The notes under the pieces are model-generated. The model was not told the DNA's origin. It did not search any database and saw only the letters and a program-made list of their open reading frames with translations. Shown piece after piece: positions 50,190-58,900 of a DNA stretch of 64,000 bases. The DNA comes from Acidobacteriota bacterium (GTDB lineage Bacteria; Acidobacteriota; Blastocatellia; Pyrinomonadales; Pyrinomonadaceae): assembly GCA_019639175.1 (NCBI GenBank), contig JAHBSK010000003.1:124001-188000 (forward strand), given 5' to 3'. The translations under genes and the position numbers were made by a program. How positions within the stretch are numbered: the stretch's first letter is position 1; each line of letters begins with the position of its first letter.

Positions 50190-51629
50190 TTATCCAACGC
50201 TTCCTTCCAGCTTCAGCCCCAGCAGCTTCTGCGCTTCGACCGCATATTCCATCGGCAATTCGCGGAAGACCTCTTTGCAAAAGCCGTTGATGATGAGCGA
50301 AACGGCGTCTTCCTGTGACAGGCCGCGTTGCTGCAAATAAAAAAGCTGTTCCTCGCTGATCTTGGATGTCGTTGCTTCGTGTTCGACGCGGGCGGTGTTG
50401 TTCATCACCTCGATATACGGGAACGTGTTCGCCTCACACGTTTGCCCGATCAGCATCGAATCGCACTGCGTATAATTTCTCGCACCCGTTGCCTTTGGCA
50501 TCACTTTTACAAGTCCGCGATAGCTGTTGTTCGATTTTCCTGCCGAGATGCCTTTTGAAACGATGGTCGATCTCGTATTTTTGCCCAGATGGATCATCTT
50601 CGTGCCTGTGTCGGCGATCTGGGCGTTGTTAGTCAGAGCGACCGAGTAAAATTCGCCTATCGAATTATCGCCCTGCAAAATAACGGACGGATATTTCCAC
50701 GTTATCGCCGAACCGGTCTCGACCTGCGTCCACGAGATCTTTGAATTTACGCCTCGGCAGGCTCCGCGCTTCGTCACAAAATTATAAATACCGCCTTTGC
50801 CCGATTCGTCGCCCGCGTACCAGTTCTGCACGGTCGAATATTTGATCTCGGCATCGTCCAAAGCAACGAGTTCGACCACCGCCGCGTGAAGCTGATTGGT
50901 GTCAAACTGCGGCGCGGTGCATCCTTCGTTGTAGGCAACGTAACCGCCTTCTTCGGCAACGATCAGCGTGCGTTCAAACTGGCCTGATTCCTGCGTGTTT
51001 ATGCGGAAATACGTCGAAAGCTCCATCGGACAGCGGACGCCTTTCGGGATAAAAACGAACGAACCGTCAGAAAAAACGGCGGAGTTCAAAGCGGCGTAAT
51101 AGTTGTCACCGACAGGCACGACAGAACCGAGATATTTTTGAACCAGTTCGGGATAGTCGTGTATCGCCTCCGTAAACGAGCAAAATATCACGCCCGCCTT
51201 CTTCAGCTTTTCCTTATACGTCGTCGCGACAGAGACCGAATCGAACACGGCATCGACTGCCACATTCGCCAGCATCTTTTGTTCGCTGAGCGGTATGCCG
51301 AGCTTTTCAAACGTCTTGATCAGTTCCGGATCGACCTCGTCCATCGACGCCTTTTTCGGCTTTTGCCTCGGGGCCGAATAATACGAAATGTTCTGAAAAT
51401 CTATCGCCGGGTATTCAAAATTCGGCCACGCTTTCGGCTCTTCCATTTTCAGCCACTGGCGATATGCCTTTAGCCGAAATTCGAGCATCCATTCCGGCTC
51501 GTTCTTTTTAGCCGAGATCAGGCGCACCGTGTCCTCGGACAAACCCTTTGCTATTGTGTCCGTTTCTATATCGGTGACAAATCCGTATTTGTATTCCCGG
51601 TTTGTCAGTAGTTCTGCTGCTGTTGACAT
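50190..51629 (-). CDS. sufB: SufB Fe-S assembly scaffold subunit
   Basis: A 479-residue core scaffold of SufBCD. Recognisable segments are [26 protein letters not shown]-like text near the N-terminus, YGSV-type [85 protein letters not shown], and [35 protein letters not shown]. The Cys-rich patch around [10 protein letters not shown] is present. ATG at 51629 matches MSTAAELL; an upstream in-frame start is repeat-derived. Second gene after rrf2. Confidence 0.95.
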   Translation of the reverse strand: MSTAAELLTNREYKYGFVTDIETDTIAKGLSEDTVRLISAKKNEPEWMLEFRLKAYRQWLKMEEPKAWPNFEYPAIDFQNISYYSAPRQKPKKASMDEVDPELIKTFEKLGIPLSEQKMLANVAVDAVFDSVSVATTYKEKLKKAGVIFCSFTEAIHDYPELVQKYLGSVVPVGDNYYAALNSAVFSDGSFVFIPKGVRCPMELSTYFRINTQESGQFERTLIVAEEGGYVAYNEGCTAPQFDTNQLHAAVVELVALDDAEIKYSTVQNWYAGDESGKGGIYNFVTKRGACRGVNSKISWTQVETGSAITWKYPSVILQGDNSIGEFYSVALTNNAQIADTGTKMIHLGKNTRSTIVSKGISAGKSNNSYRGLVKVMPKATGARNYTQCDSMLIGQTCEANTFPYIEVMNNTARVEHEATTSKISEEQLFYLQQRGLSQEDAVSLIINGFCKEVFRELPMEYAVEAQKLLGLKLEGSVG

Positions 51630-51638
51630 ATTTATTTC

Positions 51639-51770
51639 TAACGCAGAGAGCACAGAGAACGCAGAGATATTACATCTTATTTTCTCAACAATGCTCCCGC
51701 TTTTTCTCTTACACGCCCATTCAAGATCCCTGCTCTTAAAACCTCTGCGTCCTCCGCGATCTCTGCGTTA
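51639..51770. repeat. GCAGAG short-period inverted repeat, copy 2
   Basis: TAACGCAGAGA (51639-51649) and TCTCTGCGTTA (51760-51770) are perfect inverse arms; both continue as imperfect ACGCAGAGA-type units. It fills the gap between rrf2 and sufB. Confidence 0.75.
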
Positions 51771-51776
51771 AGATCA

Positions 51777-52256
51777 CTATACCCGCTGCGGTTCGAGCGT
51801 TCTGTGGAGACCCTGTATCTGATGGAACATCGCGTCCACCTTGCTTTCGTTGCCGACCAAACTTGCCAGCGTTATCCGCGACAGCGCGTTCTCCACTATC
51901 TCGTGCAGCCCGACGATCACCGGCCTGATGCCGCAATCGCCCGTATGCACGCATTTTTCCATCACGCCCGTGTAGCTGTCGCAATGCGAGCTAAGCACGT
52001 CTTCGTCCAAAACCTTTATTATCTCGTTCAGATATATCTCATCGGCGGGCCGCGCCAAAAAATAGCCGCCTTTCGTTCCGCGTGTCGAATGAACGAAACC
52101 GGCTTTATTCAAAAGCCACATCAGTTTGCCCGCGTTTGCGGCCGAAATGCCTTCAAGTTCCGCTATCTGCGGCAGCGTCAGCGTTTCGCCGTCCGCAAGA
52201 TTTGCCAACTGCACCAGACAACGCAGCCCATATTCTTCCTGTGCCGAGATCTTCAT
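51777..52256 (-). CDS. Rrf2-family regulator of the suf locus (IscR/SufR-like)
   Basis: A 159-residue winged-helix protein. Residues 1-65 hold the DNA-binding domain (YGLRCLVQLANL, LPQIAELEGISAANAGKLMWLLNKAGFVHSTRGTKGGYFLARP). Cys92, Cys102 and Cys108 (HCDS, EKCVHTGDCGI) resemble the Fe-S ligands of IscR/SufR though with wider spacing. It would sense cluster status. It is the first gene of the suf run and is preceded by a promoter with a 30-bp dyad. Confidence 0.9.
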   Translation of the reverse strand: MKISAQEEYGLRCLVQLANLADGETLTLPQIAELEGISAANAGKLMWLLNKAGFVHSTRGTKGGYFLARPADEIYLNEIIKVLDEDVLSSHCDSYTGVMEKCVHTGDCGIRPVIVGLHEIVENALSRITLASLVGNESKVDAMFHQIQGLHRTLEPQRV

Positions 52257-52301
52257 AAGCGTTTCGTCTTAAAAAAGGATGTAGGATCAGCCTCTGCAAG
52301 A

Positions 52302-52337
52302 ATTATCGCTAATCATTACTTTTTAGTCAAGATTAGC
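52302..52337 (-). promoter_or_regulatory. suf/rrf2 promoter with dyad operator
   Basis: On the minus strand TTGACT (52330-52325) and GATAAT (52307-52302) are spaced by exactly 17 bp. GCTAATC-N16-GATTAGC (52308-52337) covers the spacer and -35, with inner ACT/AGT symmetry. This is where an Rrf2 dimer would repress. The leader is about 40 nt. Confidence 0.7.
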
Positions 52338-52348
52338 GGCGGTAAAAA

Positions 52349-52441
52349 AGATGACCAAACCGACCAAAGTGACAGAAAGGGAAACTCGCAAACTTTTGTC
52401 CTTTGTGCCCTTTTGGTCACTTATGTCATTTTTGCGAGTTG
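52349..52441. repeat. GACCAAA/GTGAC hairpin repeat at the end of the M1 gene
   Basis: AACTCGCAAA (about 52382-52391) pairs with TTTGCGAGTT (52432-52441), and GACCAAA and GTGAC units occur on both sides inverted. It includes the M1 stop codon; with the T-run at the far side it could also terminate that gene. Confidence 0.55.
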
Positions 52442-55400
52442 AATTTTCGCCTTATCTTCGCGGCGCGTTCGATGGTGTCTGCGTTTTCAAGAATTTTCAG
52501 CCGCAGATCGTTGTCGAGGTTCGGATTGTCGGCGAGGAATTTATTGATGATGTTCAACGCCTCTTCGCTGCGCTGGCCGCCGATGAATGCGCCAAGCCAG
52601 CCGTTGACAAAAAATATCTTGCGATTCGCCTTGTGGTTCGGCAGTTCTTTCAACGAGCGTTCCAGATAAGGCAGCGTCAATGCCGAATGCCTGATCGAAT
52701 TCCACGGCCCGAACGCCGCCTCGATCCAGCTTTCCGAAATATCTTTGTTCTCCGTAAAGTCTTTCCAGTATTTCGCCTTGTTCTCTGCCGTCGCAATACC
52801 CGCACGCGCCGCATAAGCCCAACGCTTGGCATCGTCTGAGGTTTCTGTCTTTTCAAGCTCCGCAAGCAGCTTTTCTCCTTCCGGATCGCCAAGAATAATT
52901 AGCCGTGTAACGATATCGAATTTATCTTTGGTCCTGATCGGCACAAAGGCGGAAACGCGACCGTTAGGGAGCGTGCCTTCGGGCGCCCGACCAGCACGCT
53001 CGTTCACACTCGCGTTTCCGCCTTTGGTTTCTCCGCGGCTCTGCGTCTCTGCGGTGAGTATCTCTTTCAGCACTTTTCGGGCATTCTCGCTCGACGCAAC
53101 ATTCAAAAACGCCCTGTAATAAGTGATCCGCCGGCCTTGCGTTTCGGCGTTCTGCATACGTTCGATCAGCATATTCTCTACACGTTCGGGCAGAGACGCG
53201 ACTGTTAAGGAGCGTGCATCTTTTGCACGCTGGTTCACACTCGCGTTTCCGCCCGCAGATATTGATGTGTCAATGTAGTAATTCATCGCCGTTCCGACAC
53301 GGCTGAGAAGCAGCGCCGTCGTCGATTCGTCCTCTATGTTCGGAGTACCGCCTTTGTTTTTAGTGCCGCCTTTAGGCGGCTGCCGGCTGAAGCCGGGACT
53401 CAAAACACGCACCACCAACTCTACATATTCACGCGGATCAAGCTCGCCCTCGCGGACGCTGTCCCAAAACGCGCCCCATATCATGCTTCTGATGAATGGC
53501 TCATCAACAGTGGCAATGTTTTTAAGAAAGTACTTCTGACTTTCTTTATCAAGCAAAAATATGCCGTATCCAAAATCACCTTGGTTTGGAATAACAAATT
53601 TAGGTCGGCGCGGAACCCGCGGGTATTTTGTAGGCCCTGCAGAAATATTTCCAGCCCAGAAAATACGAGCGTCTAGCGGATCTTGGCGTTTAGTTGTTGA
53701 TGCTGGAGGTTCCGGTGTCGAATCAAATACCGACGGATGAACATAGAAACGCTCCCCATCACCACCACCAATATTGCCGAAAGAAACCGTTAGAAAACGT
53801 TGGTCCCAGTAGGTTCCGGTGTTTAATATATCTGACTGCTTCATTACTATTATCATTCTATCCGTGCCGGAAGGGCTCGATAGAAAGACTTCGTTATTCA
53901 CACTTACTCTAATAAGGGGCAGACCGGGTCTCTTGACCCAAACATCCGCCCACTTTTTGAGATCCTTTTTACTCGCCAATTCAAACTCACTGACCAGATC
54001 TTCCCAACCCGCATTCGCGTACTCATGCTTCTTCAAAAACACTCGGACGGCGGTTTGGAATTTATCTTCACCCAGATAGAATTCCGCCTGCCGGAGAAAC
54101 GCCGGGGCTTTGTTATAGACGATGTTGCCGTAGGCGGATTTTGCGGCGGAGAGGTTCTTTATCTCCTGATAGATCGGTGTTGTGCCTTTTGTGGAATCGG
54201 TGCGGTAGGCGGCCTGTTTTACACGCTCGTAAAAGACCTTCCAGGCGTTTGCCTCGGGCATTATCTTTTCGAGCGCTTTGTAGGCGGCAAAGTTTGCAAA
54301 GCCCTCTTTCAGCCATAGGTCGTCAAACCATTTCATCGTCACCGTATCGCCGAACCATTGATGAGCCGCCTCGTGAAAGATCAAAAGCGCCCGCGAAATA
54401 TGGTCGTTCGCCGTCGGCTCCTGCGGAAAGATGATGCTCGATTCTCTGAGGAAAGTCGCCCCGGCGTGCTCCATCCCGCCAAACGGAAACTCCGGTATCA
54501 AGACCAAGTCGTATTTTGAGAACGGAAATTTGTAGTCAAAATACTCCTCAAAAAACTTCACTGCTTCCCGATTAAGCCGAAAAACCTCCGCGGCATGCGG
54601 CCTAAACTTTTCCGCCTGCGACTTGCGGACATAGATGGAAGTAAGCGGATTCGCCCGGTCAGAACCGGGAGCGATAGCGACCGGGTTCTTCCCACTCTGT
54701 GCAGCCCGGAACCCAGTCGCTATCGCTCCCGGTTCTGACTTTGGCTCCGACACCTTCTCAAACGGCCCCGCCGCGAACGCGAAGACGTATGTGCTGATGG
54801 GTTGGGTTTCCTCAAAAGAGATAAATTTACCCCAAGTGCTTGAAGAGGTGAGCATTAGCGGTGTATTCGAGATAGCTGTCCAATCAGTCGGGAAATCTCG
54901 TCTGTTCGGACCAGTGAAATTCACGCTGAGTGTAAACAGCGCCTTCAAATCCGGCTGGTCAAACACCGGAAACGCTGTGCTGGCATCTGACGGGACAAAG
55001 AGCGAGTAGATATATTCGCTGCCGTCTTCTTTGTCGATGTATCGCGTTATCGCCGAACCGCTGGTCAGTATCGGCGATGTGAAATCGAGCTTGATGACGT
55101 TCTCGCCCGCAACCACTCCGTCGCGGAAGATGAGATGTTCTGAATACTCATGATATGTATTCGGAGTGTCGATCTGAAGTATGCCTGCCGCAATAGGCTT
55201 TTCACCATTGATTTCGACATTGGTTACAGTTGATCTCTCCTCATGCCCTTTTATCTTTCGCCAGTCAAGTATGATTGGCGGGACAGGCCCGGTCGCTATC
55301 GCTCCCGGTTCTGACTTATTCTCCCTTACTCCCTTACTCCCCGACTCCTCCACTTTCACACGTATCTCAATGCTGCCTTTCAGCACCGGCGACATCTTTT

Positions 55401-55554
55401 CGAGCGTCAGGTTCAGCTTGTAGCGAACGTCCGAATAATGAACGGCACGCCATTGGGCAAGTTCCTTCGAAACGCCCGGTTCTATCGGCGGCATTTGTGA
55501 AAACGCTGCGGCTGAGGTGCATAAAATTACCAGCAAAAGGCCTTTTATCGACAT
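52426..55554 (-). CDS. Secreted M1-family aminopeptidase with repeat-derived in-frame inserts
   Basis: A 1042-residue exported zinc aminopeptidase. The signal sequence is MSIKGLLLVILCTSAAAFS. Substrate loop is GGMEHAG (359-365), zinc motif HEAAH (394-398) and third ligand Glu417 in LKEGFANF; all catalytic parts are intact. The length exceeds the usual 850-900. Repeat-coded segments account for this: residues 72-89 and 272-299 (SEPGAIATG type), about 718-738 (PGFSRQPPKGGTKNKGGT), about 767-790 and 843-870 (GGNASVN types) with a GCAGAG-type neighbour. All keep the frame. Function is inferred to survive because the active site and remaining core are normal. Confidence 0.87.
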   Translation of the reverse strand: MSIKGLLLVILCTSAAAFSQMPPIEPGVSKELAQWRAVHYSDVRYKLNLTLEKMSPVLKGSIEIRVKVEESGSKGVRENKSEPGAIATGPVPPIILDWRKIKGHEERSTVTNVEINGEKPIAAGILQIDTPNTYHEYSEHLIFRDGVVAGENVIKLDFTSPILTSGSAITRYIDKEDGSEYIYSLFVPSDASTAFPVFDQPDLKALFTLSVNFTGPNRRDFPTDWTAISNTPLMLTSSSTWGKFISFEETQPISTYVFAFAAGPFEKVSEPKSEPGAIATGFRAAQSGKNPVAIAPGSDRANPLTSIYVRKSQAEKFRPHAAEVFRLNREAVKFFEEYFDYKFPFSKYDLVLIPEFPFGGMEHAGATFLRESSIIFPQEPTANDHISRALLIFHEAAHQWFGDTVTMKWFDDLWLKEGFANFAAYKALEKIMPEANAWKVFYERVKQAAYRTDSTKGTTPIYQEIKNLSAAKSAYGNIVYNKAPAFLRQAEFYLGEDKFQTAVRVFLKKHEYANAGWEDLVSEFELASKKDLKKWADVWVKRPGLPLIRVSVNNEVFLSSPSGTDRMIIVMKQSDILNTGTYWDQRFLTVSFGNIGGGDGERFYVHPSVFDSTPEPPASTTKRQDPLDARIFWAGNISAGPTKYPRVPRRPKFVIPNQGDFGYGIFLLDKESQKYFLKNIATVDEPFIRSMIWGAFWDSVREGELDPREYVELVVRVLSPGFSRQPPKGGTKNKGGTPNIEDESTTALLLSRVGTAMNYYIDTSISAGGNASVNQRAKDARSLTVASLPERVENMLIERMQNAETQGRRITYYRAFLNVASSENARKVLKEILTAETQSRGETKGGNASVNERAGRAPEGTLPNGRVSAFVPIRTKDKFDIVTRLIILGDPEGEKLLAELEKTETSDDAKRWAYAARAGIATAENKAKYWKDFTENKDISESWIEAAFGPWNSIRHSALTLPYLERSLKELPNHKANRKIFFVNGWLGAFIGGQRSEEALNIINKFLADNPNLDNDLRLKILENADTIERAAKIRRKFNSQK
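52945..53025. repeat. Palindromic element copy B, in frame in the M1 gene
   Basis: 16-bp perfect outer arms (AAAGGCGGAAACGCGA and inverse), inner GAGCGTGC/GCACGCTC, length 81 bp = 27 codons. It codes GGNASVNERAGRAPEGTLPNGR. Same orientation as copy C, opposite to copy A. Confidence 0.9.
53031..53055. repeat. GCAGAG short-period repeat, copy 3, in frame in the M1 gene
   Basis: CTCCGCGGCTCTGCGTCTCT and following bases code TAETQSRGE on the minus strand, abutting copy B of the palindromic element. Confidence 0.6.
53187..53255. repeat. Palindromic element copy C, in frame in the M1 gene
   Basis: Outer arms CGGGCAGAGACGCGA and TCGCGTTTCCGCCCG (13 of 15 pair), inner AGCGTGCA/TGCACGCT, length 69 bp = 23 codons. 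It codes GGNASVNQRAKDARSLTVASLP. Confidence 0.88.
53343..53402. repeat. Double-hairpin REP-like element in frame in the M1 gene
   Basis: GCCGCCTTTAGGCGGC (53365-53380) and CCGGCTGAAGCCGG (53383-53396) are adjacent perfect hairpins, framed by GAGT/ACTC. It codes SPGFSRQPPKGGTKNKGGT, which reads as a Pro/Gly-rich surface loop. Confidence 0.82.
54658..54741. repeat. Long palindromic element in frame in the M1 gene (SEPGAIATG type, full)
   Basis: Two 30-bp arms (54659-54688, 54709-54738) match at 29 of 30 positions around a 20-bp loop, a very stable hairpin. It codes SEPGAIATG, then AAQSGKN, then PVAIAPGSD. One arm recurs at 55288-55317. Confidence 0.93.
55288..55341. repeat. Half copy of the long palindromic element plus short-period repeat
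   Basis: 30 bp at 55288-55317 match the right arm of the element at 54658-54741 with one difference and code SEPGAIATG. It is joined to GGAGTAAGGGAGTAAGGGAG-type units on the minus strand, which code SGSKGVREN. In frame. Confidence 0.85.
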
Positions 55555-55994
55555 ATATCTAAAGTTTTATCAGTGGAATTGTGTGAAAAAAGCTTATCTT
55601 TTCTTGTTTGAGGGCCTATCAGCAGTAAAAGTTGCATCTAGGCCGGATCAACCCCTTTTTATCATTATATATACACCGGAAGATTCATAACCGGCAGGCC
55701 CCAAAAACAGCACATTGACCGATGTTAACAAAAAGTTACAATTTCGCTCAAAATTTGTGGAAGCGGGGATGGTTTTGTGATAGTATTTTGCAATTTGCAT
55801 ACGGGCATTTTCAGAACAGGCAACTGATACAAGGGGCTGTTGAACGCCTATTGGCGTGACCGGTTCCTGCCTTTAACACAAAAGTACGCAGGATTTTACA
55901 GAAATGTAAGGTCAAAAGGCGATACTGTGTGTTGCTTCACTGACCAATGCCTAAATGTAAGGTTTTATCTCTATTGAATATATTCGGAGAAACT
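55555..55994 (+). promoter_or_regulatory. Leader region of the Oar-like receptor gene
   Basis: A 440-bp gap between divergent genes. TTGACC (55715-55720) with TACAAT (55737-55742) at 16 bp is a plausible promoter, giving a leader of about 245 nt. AAATGTAAGGT occurs twice (55904-55914 and 55951-55961). I see no gene, no known riboswitch and no terminator in the gap. Confidence 0.45.
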
Positions 55995-58900
55995 ATGTAT
56001 CCACAAACTCAAGCTAAATCGTTTTCAAAATGGTATTTACATACGGTAAGTATCATGGCGTTGATGATCGCTTTTGCCTTTACCGCCACAGCACAGGTGA
56101 CGACCGCCAGTTTGGCAGGCCGTATCACTGACGCTCAGGGACAACCCCTGGCAGGCGTAATGGTAGAAGCTGAACATCAGCCCTCAGGCACAAGATATTC
56201 GGCCACCACCAATGACGCGGGCCGTTACACCATCCCGTTGGTACGCGTCGGCGGCCCTTATCTGGTCAAGGCAACATCGGCCGGATTTGCCGAACAGACC
56301 CGCGGCGACATTCACCTTGCTCTCGGAACGACCGGAACGGTCAACTTCTCTATGAGCAGTGCGATCTCAGAAGAGGTCACGGTTCAGGCCGATGACGTGT
56401 TCAACGAAGCACGGACAGGCGCCGCAACCAACGTTTCCAACACCGTTATGTCGGCCCTGCCGACCATCGGACGCCAGTTGACAGACTTTTCCAGGCTGTC
56501 GCCCCAGTTTGGCGGCAACGGTTCATTTGCCGGCCAGGACAACCGCCTGAACAACATCACGGTTGACGGTTCTTATTTCAATAACTCATTTGGCCTCAGA
56601 AGCCAGCCGGGCGAAACATCAGGTGTTTCCCCGATCTCGCTCAACGCCGTTGAAGAATTTCAGGTGAACGTCGCTCCGTTCGATGTCCGTCAGGGCAACT
56701 TCGTCGGTGCAGGTGTAAACATGGTAACGAAGAGCGGTAACAATGATTACTCAGGGTCGGTTTACTACATCTGGAGAAATCCCAGCCTGGTTGGTGACAA
56801 ATACGGTGAGAACACCTTTAATCCGGGCGACTTCAAGTTCAGAACGTGGGGCTTTACCGCAGGCGGCCCGATCCCGCTGCCCGACCTCCGCACCAATTCC
56901 CGCAAGATGTTCACATCGGGCCGCGACCGTGCTTTCTTCTTTGTCAATTACGAAGATGAACTCACGACCCGTCCTGCAACAACTTTTGAGGCATGTCCGG
57001 GAACAGGCTGCAGAAGCGGCAGCGTAACACGCGTTCTGGCATCTGACCTGGATCAGCTTTCCGCATTTCTGAGAACGAATTTCGGTTACGAAACAGGCGG
57101 CTATCAGGGCTATCCGGCAGAAGTTCCGGGCAAAAAGTTCCTTGTTCGCGGTGACTATAACATCAACAACAGCAACAAGCTGACGTTCCGTTATATGCAC
57201 CTCGATTCCAGCACGGATGTTCTCGCTTCAAACTCGTCCTCGCTCGGTTTCGGAAATCGCAGAACCAGTTTGGACGCATTGAACTTCCAGAACTCGAACT
57301 ACTCGATCCTTGAGAACATTCGCTCTTTTGTCGGTGAGTGGACCTCTATGTGGGGCAGCAGCGTCTCCAACAGCCTTCTTGTCGGTTACACGAAACAGGA
57401 CGAAAGCCGCGGAGATATAGGCACACTTTTCCCGTTCGTTGACATTCTGCAGGATGGCATCACCTACACATCATTCGGTTCGGAACCGTTCACTCCTAAC
57501 AATGAACTGATCTACGATTCGCTTCAGATACAGGACAACCTCAGCTTCTATAAGGGAAATCACACGATCACGGCCGGATTCAGCTTTGAAAAGTATGAAT
57601 CGCTGAATACGTTCTTCCCCGGATCGCAGAGCGCATACGTCTATAACAGCCTTGCAGACTTTTACACGGACGCCAACGACTATCTGGCAAATCCGGGCAG
57701 AACGACCTCTCCCGTAAATCTGCGGCGCTTTCAGGTTCGCTGGGCAAATGTCCCCGGACTGGACAAGCCGAGTCAGATACTTGATGTTGTTTACACCGGC
57801 TTTTACGGACAGGACGTGTGGAAAGTGCGGGACAATTTCACACTTACATACGGCCTCCGTGTTGATGTTCCTTTCTTTGGCAAAACCGGATATACAAATC
57901 CTTTGGCCAATGCCATGAACTTCCAGGATGAGAACGGTGCTTCGGTTCAGTACGCTACAGAAAAACTGCCTGATCCGAATCTGCTGTGGTCGCCCCGTGT
58001 TGGTTTCAACTGGGCTCCGTGGGAAGGAAAGATACAGGTTCGCGGCGGTACAGGACTGTTTTCGGGCCGCCCGGCTTACGTCTGGATCTCGAACCAGATC
58101 GGCGGCAACGGAGTTCTTACCGGATTTGAACAGTTTGACAACACGGTCGTCAGGCCGTGGAACCCGAATCCTCACCACTACAAACCGGCCACTGTTACGG
58201 GAGATCCCGCCCCTTCTTATGAACTGGCACTGACGGATCCGAAGTTCAATTTCCCGCAGTTGTGGAGAACGAACATCGCCGTTGATTACAGATTGCCGTT
58301 TGGCCTGATCGCCGGTTCGGAACTCCTTTACTCAAAGGACATGAACGGCATCTATTACATCAACGCGAACCTTGCCAACCCAAGCACCTCATTCACCGGG
58401 GCTGATAACCGGCCGCGTTGGACGGCGGGCAACCGCATTCACAGCAATATAAGCAGTGCCATTGTTCTGAAGAACCAGAATGTCGGCAAATCGTGGAACC
58501 TTGCTTTCACGCTCGAAAAGCCGTTCGCAAACGGATTTTATGCTAAAGGTGCTTATAGCTACGGCGAGGCAAAGAACACGGTTGACCCCGGCTCAATAGC
58601 TTTCGGTTCGTGGAACAACAATCAGCACCACGGCCATCCGAACGATCCTGGTGTCGGTTTCAGCGCCGCTAATCCGCGTCATCGCGTATTCACGGCGGTC
58701 ACATATCGCAAGGAATACTTCAAGTTTGGCGCGACCTCGATCTCGGCTTTCTGGGAATCGCGGACGGGCGGAACGGGAAGCTATGTCTTTGGCGGCGACC
58801 TCAATGGCGACGGCGGAACAAGCAACGACCTGATCTACATTCCACGCGACATCTCTGAGATGAATTTTGGAAGGATCACCAATTCGGCTGGCGTTGAACT

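Noticed and set aside
55555-55994. A cobalamin or c-di-GMP riboswitch before the Oar-like receptor
   Set aside because: No B12 box and no GEMM core sequence could be found; only a promoter and a short direct repeat.
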